DNA of 64,000 nucleotides from Lentimicrobiaceae bacterium (GTDB lineage: Bacteria > Bacteroidota > Bacteroidia > Bacteroidales > Lentimicrobiaceae): assembly GCA_020636745.1 (NCBI GenBank), contig JACJXH010000001.1, forward strand, positions 620,001 to 684,000, written 5' to 3'. The translations under genes and the position numbers were made by a program. The notes beneath the pieces were generated by a model. The model saw nothing but the letters and a program-made list of their open reading frames with translations, was not told the DNA's origin and ran no database searches. This document shows, piece by piece, positions 26,710 through 35,918 of the stretch. The stretch's first letter is position 1, and the number at the start of each line of letters is the position of its first letter.

Positions 26710-26761
26710 CTATTTTAAATTTGATTTTGAACAGACGCTTAGAGACTATCTGAAATTTAAT

Positions 26762-27964
26762 TCATGTGAAGAATTCAAATACTGGCATTACCGATATTTT
26801 ATATTCCCCGATTTCAAGGGAATCCTTCTGGTTTAGTGTCAGGATATAGCCTTCAGCCATCTTAAAAAACTTCATAGCTTCCTGCAATCCCTCCACTTCG
26901 CGCTTAAAGGTATCTTGGTCAAGGACTTCACATACCTGAATCAACTGCCTGCACTCTTTCTGCCTGAATACAATAAAATCACATTCACGTTCTTCACGGA
27001 AATAGAAAAGATCACTTCCCTGACGTCGTAAATACTGATAGACAGCATTTTCAAGCATCCGTCCGCGATCAGCGCTAAAACTAAGGGTGTTTGCATTCAC
27101 TAAACCATTGTCTATGGCATATACTTTTCGTGGATTCGCTGCAATGCTTTTAGCCGACCAGCTAAACCGGGGAAGAAAAAACAGCAGGTAGGCATCGGCA
27201 AGCCATGAAAGATAATCAGAAACAGTATTGGCTGAACCCACCGAAAAGGTTTTACGAAGGTTGTTGAATGAGATTTCTTTACCAATATTTGACAGCAAAT
27301 ACAGAGTTATGTCCATCAGGCTTGTGGTGTTTCTGATGGCGTACCTTATCGCGATATCCCGGAAAACAATGTCTTTTAGCAGGTTTTGAAGCACTTCCTT
27401 TTTGAGTATTTCCAGATATTCCGGAAATCCCCCCTGCAAGAGGTACATGTTTAAGGAATCAAGGTTGTTTTCGATTCCCTTGTAGCTTAAAAACTCTTCG
27501 AACGAAAAGGGAAACAATTCATGACGGATATGCCGGCCGGTCAGTCGTGTTCCCAGTTCCTTACTCAATAAGGTTGCATTAGATCCGGTCAGATATACTT
27601 TTTCATTTCGGTCATGTAACTGCCTGATGAAGATTTCCCAATCAGTTACATTTTGTATTTCATCAAAAAAGTAAGCCTCTATGTCTTTGCCAATTACCTC
27701 ATCAAGCTTTTGAAAATCGCTTACTTCAAATCCGTATACCCTTGCATCTTCAAAGTTGAAATAGGCTGTTTTCTGATATCTGGCCTGAATAAGTTGTTTC
27801 ATCAGGGTGCTTTTACCACATCTTCGAATCCCCGAAATTACCTCAATATGCTTACCGGCCGGGATGAACCTTTGCATAAACTGCCTTTCAATAAACCCAT
27901 GTTTTGTTTCAACTTGTTCATGCTGCTCATGATAGGCCATTTCTATGTCCCTTTTTAATAGCAT
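26762..27964 (-). CDS. DUF4143-type AAA ATPase
   Basis: A 400-residue cytoplasmic protein with an N-terminal AAA_14 ATPase domain. The Walker A motif is GIRRCGKST (residues 45-53) and Walker B is AYFFDEIQN with D101-E102. An arginine-containing segment (LTGSNATLLSKELGTRLTGR) follows. The C-terminal half matches DUF4143 (NTVSDYLSWLADAYLLFFLP) with a PD-(D/E)XK-like end (FYFREERECDFIVF). These genes are frequent accessory genes in Bacteroidota and archaea; their biological role is unresolved. The gene sits between an intact and a decayed Pmp3 copy, so it may be a late arrival. An alternative start is the ATG at 27937. Confidence 0.85.
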   Translation of the reverse strand: MLLKRDIEMAYHEQHEQVETKHGFIERQFMQRFIPAGKHIEVISGIRRCGKSTLMKQLIQARYQKTAYFNFEDARVYGFEVSDFQKLDEVIGKDIEAYFFDEIQNVTDWEIFIRQLHDRNEKVYLTGSNATLLSKELGTRLTGRHIRHELFPFSFEEFLSYKGIENNLDSLNMYLLQGGFPEYLEILKKEVLQNLLKDIVFRDIAIRYAIRNTTSLMDITLYLLSNIGKEISFNNLRKTFSVGSANTVSDYLSWLADAYLLFFLPRFSWSAKSIAANPRKVYAIDNGLVNANTLSFSADRGRMLENAVYQYLRRQGSDLFYFREERECDFIVFRQKECRQLIQVCEVLDQDTFKREVEGLQEAMKFFKMAEGYILTLNQKDSLEIGEYKISVMPVFEFFT

Positions 27965-28131
27965 CTTGTGAATTCTTTAAGTTTGCATTACAAATATACA
28001 ATAGTTTATATTGCTAATGCAAACTTATTTCCCGGGTTTAGGCTTGAATATCGTCAAACCACAAAAATTAATTGTAGCTCCGGCGAACTTGTCAGTATAA
28101 TATAACTTTGAGATTGAGGGTTTATATAAAA

Positions 28132-28284
28132 TCAGCGCTTGTTTACAATAATCAATGCCGCTATCACCCCAGGAATCCATCCGGCAATGGTTAGCAAAAA
28201 TACAATCAGCACCGAACCACAGCCTTTGTCAACCACAGCCAAAGGCGGAAAAATTATACAGAGCAATACCCGGAGAAGCGACAT
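28132..28284 (-). CDS. YqaE/Pmp3-family small membrane protein
   Basis: A 50-residue protein. It has two hydrophobic segments (LLRVLLCIIFPPLAVVD and VLIVFLLTIAGWIPGVIAAL) joined by a short K-G-C-G turn, the exact layout of the Pmp3/YqaE family. In yeast and bacteria these small membrane proteins are tied to membrane potential and to cold or salt stress. The start is the ATG at 28284. It lies 33 bp downstream of the transglycosylase gene's end relative to the plus strand, and a decayed paralogue is found 1.4 kb away. Confidence 0.88.
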   Translation of the reverse strand: MSLLRVLLCIIFPPLAVVDKGCGSVLIVFLLTIAGWIPGVIAALIIVNKR

Positions 28285-28317
28285 ATGATAGGTTTTGAAA
28301 CGATAAAGATATAAATT

Positions 28318-30309
28318 CTAAAGACCCATAAAGCTAAGCGGGGCTGAACTTTCTGTTTCAAAATCCGGCAGATCTTCTACGGGTATTGAATCGGCCGGCA
28401 AAACAAGCTCACGCGCCGGACCTTTCAACTCAATTTCAGGTTTTAGCTTGTCAAATTCATCCTGGGTTATCCATTCTTTCCGCAGCATTTTGCCGGAAAC
28501 CAAACTATAATATGATTGCAGGTTTTCACGCAGTGTTCCATCCTTATTAAATGAATACCTGAACCATTTAGGCTTTGGAATGATGCTGGCCAGATAAATA
28601 CTCTCTGCCAGACTTAGCTTTGATACATCCTTATTAAAGTAAAAACGGGCAGCTTCGTTTACGCCATAAACCATTGGGCCGGTTTCAATAATATTCAAAT
28701 ATACCTCAAACATTCTGTCTTTATTTACCAGCTGCTGCGATTCAATCAGCCAGGTAATCAGCATCTCTTCCAGCTTTCGGGTAATATTTTTGTTCCGGTT
28801 AAGGAATACATTTTTAACCAGCTGCATACTTATTGTGCTGCCGCCCCGGGCAAAGCGCTTCTCTTTGATATTGGTGATGATACTGGCACGGATGGCATCG
28901 GGTATAAATCCCCGGTGGAAATAAAAAGAACCATCCTCCGATGTCATGATGGCGTTTTTGAGATAAGCCGGAATCTGTTCAATGGTTCTGAAATCGGGAT
29001 TTCCGGGCCCTACTTCGAAGGTTCTGACCGGCTGTCCTTTTTCAAACGCCGTGTAAGTAAAAGGTAAATTAATGTAAGTGAAATTTGTATTTCCAAATTG
29101 TTCCACCCTGAATCCCTTTGATTTAAGTGCTGCATTAAACAGGAGTGAATCCGGTTGGTTAAAGGTATAGTTAAAGTCAAGATTAAAACTAAGCCTTCCT
29201 TTTACCCTGATTCCTTCGAGGTTGGTGAACAAACCTTCCGGCAGCGACCCGAAAAAGTCCTGTGCGCCAAAATCGGGTTTATGAACACTGATTTTGATAG
29301 CCTTTTCAGGCATTATTTGGTAGCGGATGTACGGATTGAATTCAATTTTATTAAACGATATAACGGACGAACTGTCGAGTTCAATGGTTGATTTGCCGAA
29401 ATTTACCAGGTATGCTATTTCGCTTTTTTCAAACTTTACATCTGAAGGCGAAATCTTCGGGTGGTTAAATAGTGCATTGTAAATATTGGTTTTACCTGAA
29501 ATATGAGCTGTGCCCGAATCAGATAAAGTAAATGCCAGGTTAAGGCTGGCCGAGTCAAAGGCCACCACTGTATTCCAGCGCTGATGAATGTATGGAATCA
29601 TTAACCTGCCTGAATCCTGCTTTTTTATCTCCATTGCAACCCTTTTTTCAGAGGTGTTCAGAATTCCCGAGAGCAGCCAATGTGCCGATAAGCTGTCGTC
29701 GGTAATGGTTGCTGTTGTGCTGAACCGGCTGTTGTTGATATCGAGCCTGGGAAAACTGAATGAAAATGTGTGGTGGTCAATGTCGGCGCTTATGCTAAAT
29801 TGCTCAACTTTGATTGATGAAGGAATAAAATTGAAAAGCATGCCAAATATTCTGGAAACCCTGCCGGCGTAATCCTTATCACTGTTTTTTGTTGTATTTA
29901 TTTGGGTGGTGTCACTTGTTTTTCGGTCGAGCAGAAACAGGTAATTGCTTTGATGGCCAAGCCTTTTTAATTGAATGGAAGGATGGGTCATAACTGCATC
30001 GCCAAATCTGATTTTTAGCCCCAGCAGGGCCAGCGGTTTGATAGTGATGTTCAAATGTGCAATGCTGAGCAACGTGTCACCACCCGGGGGTATCATACTT
30101 AGCGAATCGATATTGATGGTGCTCCATCCCGAGAAATAGGCTTTTTTGTAACTGATTTCTGCACCTGTTTTCAGACTGAAGCCTTCAGTTTTTTTATCAA
30201 TGGCATACCTGAGCAACGGGTTTCTTACCATGAAAAGCAACAGCAACAATGCCGTTATTAAAGCTCCGGTGTACAGTGCTGTTTTGCGGGTAATCCATAT
30301 TTTGTTCAC
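28318..30309 (-). CDS. Monofunctional GT51 peptidoglycan transglycosylase with AsmA-like N-terminal region
   Basis: A 663-residue protein with one N-terminal membrane segment (ALYTGALITALLLLLFM). About 400 residues of AsmA/DUF-like repeats follow (GDTLLSIAHLNITIKPLALL). A C-terminal GT51 domain at about 440-625 carries the catalytic motif EDGSFYFHRGF, then the RGGSTISMQLVKN motif and NIIETGPMVYGVNEAARFYF. It polymerises lipid II glycan strands on the periplasmic face. There is no transpeptidase domain, so crosslinking needs another enzyme. The AsmA-like plus GT51 fusion is seen in this phylum. It is divergent from dnaE. Confidence 0.88.
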   Translation of the reverse strand: MNKIWITRKTALYTGALITALLLLLFMVRNPLLRYAIDKKTEGFSLKTGAEISYKKAYFSGWSTINIDSLSMIPPGGDTLLSIAHLNITIKPLALLGLKIRFGDAVMTHPSIQLKRLGHQSNYLFLLDRKTSDTTQINTTKNSDKDYAGRVSRIFGMLFNFIPSSIKVEQFSISADIDHHTFSFSFPRLDINNSRFSTTATITDDSLSAHWLLSGILNTSEKRVAMEIKKQDSGRLMIPYIHQRWNTVVAFDSASLNLAFTLSDSGTAHISGKTNIYNALFNHPKISPSDVKFEKSEIAYLVNFGKSTIELDSSSVISFNKIEFNPYIRYQIMPEKAIKISVHKPDFGAQDFFGSLPEGLFTNLEGIRVKGRLSFNLDFNYTFNQPDSLLFNAALKSKGFRVEQFGNTNFTYINLPFTYTAFEKGQPVRTFEVGPGNPDFRTIEQIPAYLKNAIMTSEDGSFYFHRGFIPDAIRASIITNIKEKRFARGGSTISMQLVKNVFLNRNKNITRKLEEMLITWLIESQQLVNKDRMFEVYLNIIETGPMVYGVNEAARFYFNKDVSKLSLAESIYLASIIPKPKWFRYSFNKDGTLRENLQSYYSLVSGKMLRKEWITQDEFDKLKPEIELKGPARELVLPADSIPVEDLPDFETESSAPLSFMGL

Positions 30310-30643
30310 TTGCGGATTGTGTAAAGTAAAAAAGTGTCAACTTTTTAAGCGCTGCAAAAGTACAGTATTTTATATATGCCACAGGTTGTTGCTTATACTC
30401 CGGTAAACTATTTTAAACTATTCCATGGGAGCAGAAAAGAAGTTTTCAGGAGTTAATTTTGTTAAAACTTATCAACATTCAGGGCTTTCAGCAGGCTTTT
30501 GAGTAATTTTACCTCACAGATTTTTTTTGATATTTATTTCTCGATTGTGAAAATCTGAATCATATAATTCACTGATAACATCTGAGTTATAGGTTGGTAA
30601 CCAACCGGTTTATGGAATCCGGTTTCATTGTTTAATATTACGC
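30310..30643. other. Divergent promoter region between the transglycosylase and dnaE genes
   Basis: There is no gene here. On the dnaE side a 15-bp palindrome GGTTGGTAACCAACC (30592-30606) is followed by two CCGGTTT direct repeats, which could be a regulator site. On the minus strand a TTGACA (30334-30339 region) precedes the transglycosylase start. No exact TAnnTTTG box was seen close to either start. Confidence 0.3.
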
Positions 30644-33600
30644 ATGAGCAAATTTACACACTTACACGTCCACTCAAAGTATTCAATACTTGATGGTGGC
30701 GCAGAAATCAGCGACATGTTTTCTAAAGCTGTCAACGATGGTATGCCCGGCATCGCCCTTACCGATCATGGAAATATGTTCGGAGTTTTTAAATTTGTAG
30801 CCGAAGCCGGAAAATACAACAAAAAGGGGCAACCTCCTGTTATCAAGCCGATTGTTGGCTGTGAGTTTTACCTGGTACAGGATCGTCACCGCAAACAATT
30901 TACCCGCGATCTAAAAGACCAGCGCTTCCATCAGCTATTGCTGGCCAAAAATACTACCGGTTACAACAATATTGTAAAGCTTTGTTCCCTGGGTTATATG
31001 GAGGGGTTTTACAGCAAATATCCCCGTATCGACAAGGAACTGCTGCTGCAATACCACGAAGGCCTTATTGCTACCACTTGCTGTCTGGCTGCCGAAGTCC
31101 CCAGGGCAATTATGAATGGAAGTGAGGACGAAGCCGAAAAGTTATTCAAGTGGTGGCTCGATTTGTTTGGCGAAGATTACTATGTTGAGCTGCAACGGCA
31201 CCATATTCCCGACCAGAATACAGTAAATGAGGTTCTGCTGCGGTTTGCCAAAAAGTACAATGTAAAAGTGATTGCAACCAACGATACACACTACGTTGAG
31301 CAGGACTTTTACAATGCACACGATATTCTGCTTTGTGTCAATACCGGCGAAAAGCAGAGTACTCCTACCATGAAGGATTACAACGATGATGATACGTCTG
31401 TCAAAGGCAAAAGGTTTGCTTTCTACAACGACCAGTTTTATTTTAAAACTACGGCAGAAATGTCGGAACTTTTTTCCGATTTGCCTGAAGCCATTGACAA
31501 TACCAACGAAATAGTTGATAAGGTTGATTTGCTGAATCTGCATAAGGAGATAATGCTTCCTCACTTTGCCCTGCCTCCCGGTTATCATGATCAGTTTGAT
31601 TATCTGAAAGATATGACTTACGAAGGGGCCCGGCGTAAATATGGAGATATCACCCCGCAGATTGAAGAACGACTGGCTTTTGAGCTGGGCACCATTCGCG
31701 GGATGGGATTTACTGGCTACTTTCTGATTGTTTCCGATTTTATCAAAGCCGGACGTGATATTGGTGTGTTTATTGGCCCGGGCAGAGGCTCGGCAGCTGG
31801 CTCGGTGGTAGCATACTGTATAGGCATTACCAATATTGACCCCATGAAATACGGCTTGCTGTTTGAAAGGTTCTTAAATCCCGACCGCAAAAGCATGCCC
31901 GATATTGATACTGATTTTGATGACAAGGGACGTCAGAAGGTGATTGATTATGTTGTTGAAAAATATGGCAGAAATCAGGTGGCTCAAATTGTTACTTTTG
32001 GTACAATGGCTGCCAAAAGCTCTATTAAAGATGTGGCTCGTGTGCTCGATCTGCCGCTCAACGAATCAAATATGCTTGCCAAGCTGGTGCCCGATAAGCC
32101 CGGAATTGAACTCAGGCGGGTGATGCTGGCCCCTATGGAAGGACCCAAAAGCCTCAAAGAGAAGGAACAGCTTACTTCTGAAGACCTTGAGGACGTAAAA
32201 AAACTGCGCGAAATTGCCAGGGGTAATGATTTACAAGCCGAAGTCCTTAAAGAAGCCATCTCTCTGGAAGGTTCAGTCAGAAGTACCGGTATTCATGCAG
32301 CGGGCATCATTATTGCACCCTGCGATCTTACCGACATTATTCCGGTAAGTACATCCAAAGAAACTGAATTGCTTATTACCCAGTTTGAAGGGAAAGAGAT
32401 TGAAAGTGCCGGAGTTATCAAGATGGACTTTCTGGGGTTAAAAACCCTTACAATCATTCGCGATGCCTTGCAGATGATTGAAGAAAACCACGGATTGAAA
32501 TTTGATATTGATGAAATTCCGCTCGACGATAAAAAAACACTTGAACTCTATCAGCGTGGCGAAACCAATGCCACTTTCCAGTTTGAGTCGGCTGGAATGC
32601 AAAAACATTTACGTGAGCTGAAACCCGATAAGTTTGAGGATCTCATAGCCATGAATGCCTTGTATCGTCCGGGCCCCATGGAGTACATTCCCAACTTTAT
32701 CGCCCGAAAGTTCGGACGCGAACCGGTTACTTATGATGTGCCTGAAATGCAGGAATATCTGGAAGAAACCTACGGTATAACCGTGTATCAGGAACAGGTG
32801 ATGTTGCTCTCGCAGAAGCTGGCCAACTTTACCAAAGGCGATGCCGATACCCTGCGTAAAGCCATGGGTAAAAAGGATATTATTACCCTTAATAATAAGA
32901 AAAATCAGTTTATGGAAGGGTGCAAGGCCAATAACCTTGACCTGAAAGTTTGTGAGAAAATATGGGTCGACTGGGAGGCCTTTGCTGCTTATGCCTTTAA
33001 TAAGTCGCATTCTACCTGTTACGCTTTTGTAGCGTTTCAAACCGCATGGCTTAAGGCGCATTACCCGGCCGAATACATGGCTTCGGTGATGACTCACAAC
33101 TTAAGCGATATCAAGAAAATAACTTTCTTTATTGACGAAACCAAAAGGATGGGAATTCCTGTTCTCAGTCCTGATGTGAATGAATCGGGGTACCATTTTA
33201 AGGTGAACAAAAAGGGCGAAATACGTTTCGGAATTGGTGCGATTAAAGGAGTTGGTGAAAATGCTGTAAACGCACTTATCGAAGAGCGGCAAAACAACGG
33301 CCCTTTTGAAAATATCCTGGATCTTACGCGCCGTGTAAATCTTCGTACGGTCAACCGCCGCAGTCTTGAAGCCCTGGCTATGGCCGGAGCTTTCGATACT
33401 TTTTCCAATACTCACCGCGCCCAGTATTTTCAAAAGGACAATGGTGATGGCCTCTCTTTTCTTGAAAAAGTGCTGAAACACGCAGCCGATTATCAGGCCC
33501 AGGCTTCGGGTATTCAGGCCAGCCTGTTTGGCGGCGATTCAGATGTGGAGATGCCTGAAATTAAAATGCCTGTTTGTGAACCCTGGAGTAATCTTGAACA

Positions 33601-34234
33601 ACTCCGTAACGAAAAGGAAGTAACCGGCTTTTATATGTCGGGTCATCCGCTCGACGATTATAAGGAAGAAATGGCCGCTTTCTGCAAAAATACAATTGCC
33701 AACATCAAGGAGGATGAAATTAAAAAGTTCATTGGTCAACAGGTTGTTTTTGCAGGTATTGTCTCATCGGTTAATCATCGTATATCCAAACAAAACAAAC
33801 CATTTGGCAACTTTGTAATTGAAGATATTGATGACTCTATTCAGTTGACACTCTTTTCGGAAGATTATCTGAAAATGAAATATATGCTGGAAGAAGGTCT
33901 GGCATTGCTCGTTACAGGAACTGTTCAAAAGAGATTTCGCGACTCTGATCAAATTGAGCTGAAAATAAGTTCAATGAGCCTACTGGCAGAAGCCATGGAA
34001 AAAATGACCAAAAAAATTGTGTTGAGCATCAGTATTTACGATGTGAATACCGAAATGATTGACCGGTTGCAGGGAGCTGTTTACGAATTCAAGGGAAATT
34101 GTCCTTTTTCCGTTAATTTGATGGATAATCTGGGCCGTATTTCGGTGGAACTGCCTTCGCGCTTGCGTGTTGATCCGCGCCGTTTTACCGATTGGCTGAA
34201 AACCTGCCCTGAAATTGGATTCTCCCTTTTATAG
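30644..34234 (+). CDS. dnaE: DNA polymerase III alpha subunit
   Basis: A 1196-residue replicative polymerase of the DnaE1 type. The N-terminal PHP domain opens HLHVHSKYSILDGGAEI. The polymerase palm has GPGRGSAAGSVVAYC and the catalytic acidic motif PDIDTDFDD near residues 417-425. The beta-binding/helix-hairpin-helix region includes GVGENAVNALIEER. The OB-fold lies near 1028-1075 (QQVVFAGIVSSVNHRIS). The length and order agree with full-length DnaE. The gene is transcribed alone, followed by trxA. Confidence 0.97.
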   Translation: MSKFTHLHVHSKYSILDGGAEISDMFSKAVNDGMPGIALTDHGNMFGVFKFVAEAGKYNKKGQPPVIKPIVGCEFYLVQDRHRKQFTRDLKDQRFHQLLLAKNTTGYNNIVKLCSLGYMEGFYSKYPRIDKELLLQYHEGLIATTCCLAAEVPRAIMNGSEDEAEKLFKWWLDLFGEDYYVELQRHHIPDQNTVNEVLLRFAKKYNVKVIATNDTHYVEQDFYNAHDILLCVNTGEKQSTPTMKDYNDDDTSVKGKRFAFYNDQFYFKTTAEMSELFSDLPEAIDNTNEIVDKVDLLNLHKEIMLPHFALPPGYHDQFDYLKDMTYEGARRKYGDITPQIEERLAFELGTIRGMGFTGYFLIVSDFIKAGRDIGVFIGPGRGSAAGSVVAYCIGITNIDPMKYGLLFERFLNPDRKSMPDIDTDFDDKGRQKVIDYVVEKYGRNQVAQIVTFGTMAAKSSIKDVARVLDLPLNESNMLAKLVPDKPGIELRRVMLAPMEGPKSLKEKEQLTSEDLEDVKKLREIARGNDLQAEVLKEAISLEGSVRSTGIHAAGIIIAPCDLTDIIPVSTSKETELLITQFEGKEIESAGVIKMDFLGLKTLTIIRDALQMIEENHGLKFDIDEIPLDDKKTLELYQRGETNATFQFESAGMQKHLRELKPDKFEDLIAMNALYRPGPMEYIPNFIARKFGREPVTYDVPEMQEYLEETYGITVYQEQVMLLSQKLANFTKGDADTLRKAMGKKDIITLNNKKNQFMEGCKANNLDLKVCEKIWVDWEAFAAYAFNKSHSTCYAFVAFQTAWLKAHYPAEYMASVMTHNLSDIKKITFFIDETKRMGIPVLSPDVNESGYHFKVNKKGEIRFGIGAIKGVGENAVNALIEERQNNGPFENILDLTRRVNLRTVNRRSLEALAMAGAFDTFSNTHRAQYFQKDNGDGLSFLEKVLKHAADYQAQASGIQASLFGGDSDVEMPEIKMPVCEPWSNLEQLRNEKEVTGFYMSGHPLDDYKEEMAAFCKNTIANIKEDEIKKFIGQQVVFAGIVSSVNHRISKQNKPFGNFVIEDIDDSIQLTLFSEDYLKMKYMLEEGLALLVTGTVQKRFRDSDQIELKISSMSLLAEAMEKMTKKIVLSISIYDVNTEMIDRLQGAVYEFKGNCPFSVNLMDNLGRISVELPSRLRVDPRRFTDWLKTCPEIGFSLL

Positions 34235-34371
34235 ATGAACAGTTTCATATATAGATTGTAATATGGTTTTGTGGCTTTTAAATGGTTTATGTTTTCAATG
34301 TATTCATTGTCAGGCACGAAATTCATGATGAAAAATAGGGATAACCCGGCTGATAAGCGAAAAAAAACATT

Positions 34372-34379
34372 TACCTTTG
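34372..34379 (+). promoter_or_regulatory. Candidate -7 box (TACCTTTG) of trxA
   Basis: Exact TAnnTTTG match 40 bp upstream of the trxA ATG. The predicted leader is about 34 nt. No -33 TTTG was seen at the expected spacing. Confidence 0.45.
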
Positions 34380-34419
34380 GGCGCACGCAGATAATGTTAA
34401 ACCACCAAAAATAAAAATT

Positions 34420-34737
34420 ATGGCACTTGAATTAACCGATGCTAACTTTGAGGAACTTGTCCTTAAATCAGATAAACCTGCAATTGTTGACCTTTGGGCT
34501 GAATGGTGCGGTCCTTGTCGTATGGTTGGCCCACTGGTTGAAGAAATCAGTCATGAATACGAAGGACGTGCAGTAATTGGTAAGCTTGATGTTGACAGCA
34601 ATCCTGGAATCACAGCCAAATATGGTATCAGGAATATTCCTACTATTCTGTTTTTTAAAAATGGTGAAATTGCCGATAAACAGGTGGGAGCTGTTCCCAA
34701 ATCAGTGCTTGTGGCCAAGCTTGAAAAATTACTTTAA
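34420..34737 (+). CDS. trxA: Thioredoxin
   Basis: A 105-residue cytoplasmic disulfide reductase with the active site W29-C-G-P-C33 and the cis-proline segment IRNIPTILFF. The length and all core motifs match classical TrxA. It has its own promoter and is followed by a strong terminator, so it is monocistronic. Confidence 0.96.
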   Translation: MALELTDANFEELVLKSDKPAIVDLWAEWCGPCRMVGPLVEEISHEYEGRAVIGKLDVDSNPGITAKYGIRNIPTILFFKNGEIADKQVGAVPKSVLVAKLEKLL

Positions 34738-34755
34738 TCACTGTTTTTATTCTTT

Positions 34756-34795
34756 CCGGGATGCATGACCTTGGGCATGTATCCCGGTTTTTTTT
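34756..34795 (+). terminator. Strong rho-independent terminator of trxA
   Basis: A 12-bp stem with one G-T pair (34756-34767 with 34776-34787) has an 8-nt loop and eight T residues. Its left arm contains the ATG at 34761, which is therefore not a plausible start for the downstream DUF58 gene. Confidence 0.88.
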
Positions 34796-34799
34796 AACA

Positions 34800-35753
34800 T
34801 TGCCAAAATTCAATACAGTGCCAATCACCATTGAACAGGCTCGTTTTGATGATTTTAGCCCGCTTGAACTTCTTGCACGTCAGGTGGTTGAGGGTTTTAT
34901 TACCGGCCTGCATAAAAGCCCTTTTCATGGTTTTTCGGTTGAATTTGCCGAACACCGGCTCTATAATCAGGGCGAATCTATTAAGCATATCGATTGGAAG
35001 CTTTTCGGCCGTACCGACAGAATGTATGTTAAACGTTACGAAGAAGAAACCAATCTCCGGTGTCAACTGGTAATTGATGGTTCTTCTTCTATGTATTTTC
35101 CACGCAGGAAAGAAAACGAAAATAATCAGTCTGATAAAATGACTTTTTCGGTTTATTCTGCTGCTGCTATTATGTACCTGCTTCGCAAACAGCGCGATGC
35201 AGCCGGGATAAGTGTATTTGATACAGATGTGAGGTTGCATACACAGGCGCACAGCAATGCTACGCACCAAAAGTATCTCTATTCAGAGTTGGAGAAACTG
35301 CTGAATCCTGCTGCTGAAATAAAGGGAAAATATACTTCTGCAGCCAAAGCACTTCACCAGATTGCTGATAACATTCACAAGCGTTCGCTGGTAGTTATTT
35401 TCAGCGATATGCTTGATAACAGTGAGGCACAGGATGAACTGTTCCCGGCATTACAGCACTTGAGGCATAATAAACACGAGGTGATACTTTTTCATGTGGC
35501 TGATAAGCGACACGAAATTGATTTTGCTTATGATAATAAGCCCTACCGTTTTGTCGACCTTGAATCGGGTGAAGAACTTAAGGTAAAACCGCATGAAATA
35601 AGAGCCGGATACATGGAGCGGATGCAATCATTTAAATCAGCGCTGGCTGTGAAATGTGCAGGTTACCATATCGATCTCGTAGAAGCAGATATCAACGAGG
35701 GCTACCGGCAGGTGCTGCTGCCATATCTGCTGAAACGGGTAAGGATGCATTGA
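34800..35753 (+). CDS. DUF58-family protein (von Willebrand A-like)
   Basis: About 317 residues, matching DUF58. The conserved opening is LELLARQVVEGFITGLHKSPFHG (residues 22 onward), then HIDWKLFGRTDRMYVKRYEEE, then a vWA-type metal site D-G-S-S-S in QLVIDGSSSMYFP. Family members are often part of MoxR ATPase clusters that act as chaperones for cell-envelope complexes; no MoxR gene is adjacent here. An in-frame ATG at 34761 lies inside the trxA terminator hairpin, so the TTG at 34800 or the GTG at 34818 is the likely start. A near-consensus -7 box (TAACATTG, 34795-34802) would favour 34818. Confidence 0.83.
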   Translation: MPKFNTVPITIEQARFDDFSPLELLARQVVEGFITGLHKSPFHGFSVEFAEHRLYNQGESIKHIDWKLFGRTDRMYVKRYEEETNLRCQLVIDGSSSMYFPRRKENENNQSDKMTFSVYSAAAIMYLLRKQRDAAGISVFDTDVRLHTQAHSNATHQKYLYSELEKLLNPAAEIKGKYTSAAKALHQIADNIHKRSLVVIFSDMLDNSEAQDELFPALQHLRHNKHEVILFHVADKRHEIDFAYDNKPYRFVDLESGEELKVKPHEIRAGYMERMQSFKSALAVKCAGYHIDLVEADINEGYRQVLLPYLLKRVRMH

Positions 35754-35765
35754 AATAAATTTTGG

Positions 35766-35894
35766 ATTTAGCTTCGCTGAGCCTGTCTGCCAGGTTGCCC
35801 TTACAGTCAGGCAGGCCTGCTGCTATGCACAAGCAGACAAGCTCCCTTCGGTCGGTTTGGATTTCGGTACCGAAAGGCCATCGGGAACGAATTT
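35766..35894. repeat. Dispersed 129-bp element, copy 1
   Basis: Matches copy 2 at 39600-39728 base for base except for three substitutions, with no gap and in the same orientation. It contains a 14-bp palindrome TTTCGGTACCGAAA and a GCAGGCCTGC palindrome, but no open frame. A CTCTGAC tandem tract follows it up to the stop codon of the neighbouring gene. It looks like a REP- or MITE-like non-coding repeat. Confidence 0.9.
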
Positions 35895-35918
35895 CTTACT
35901 TCGACCTCTGACCTCTGA

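Noticed and set aside
26579..26836. 85-codon frame on the plus strand
   Set aside because: It is antisense to the Pmp3 remnant and the end of the ATPase gene; composition is not protein-like, and the other strand explains the sequence.
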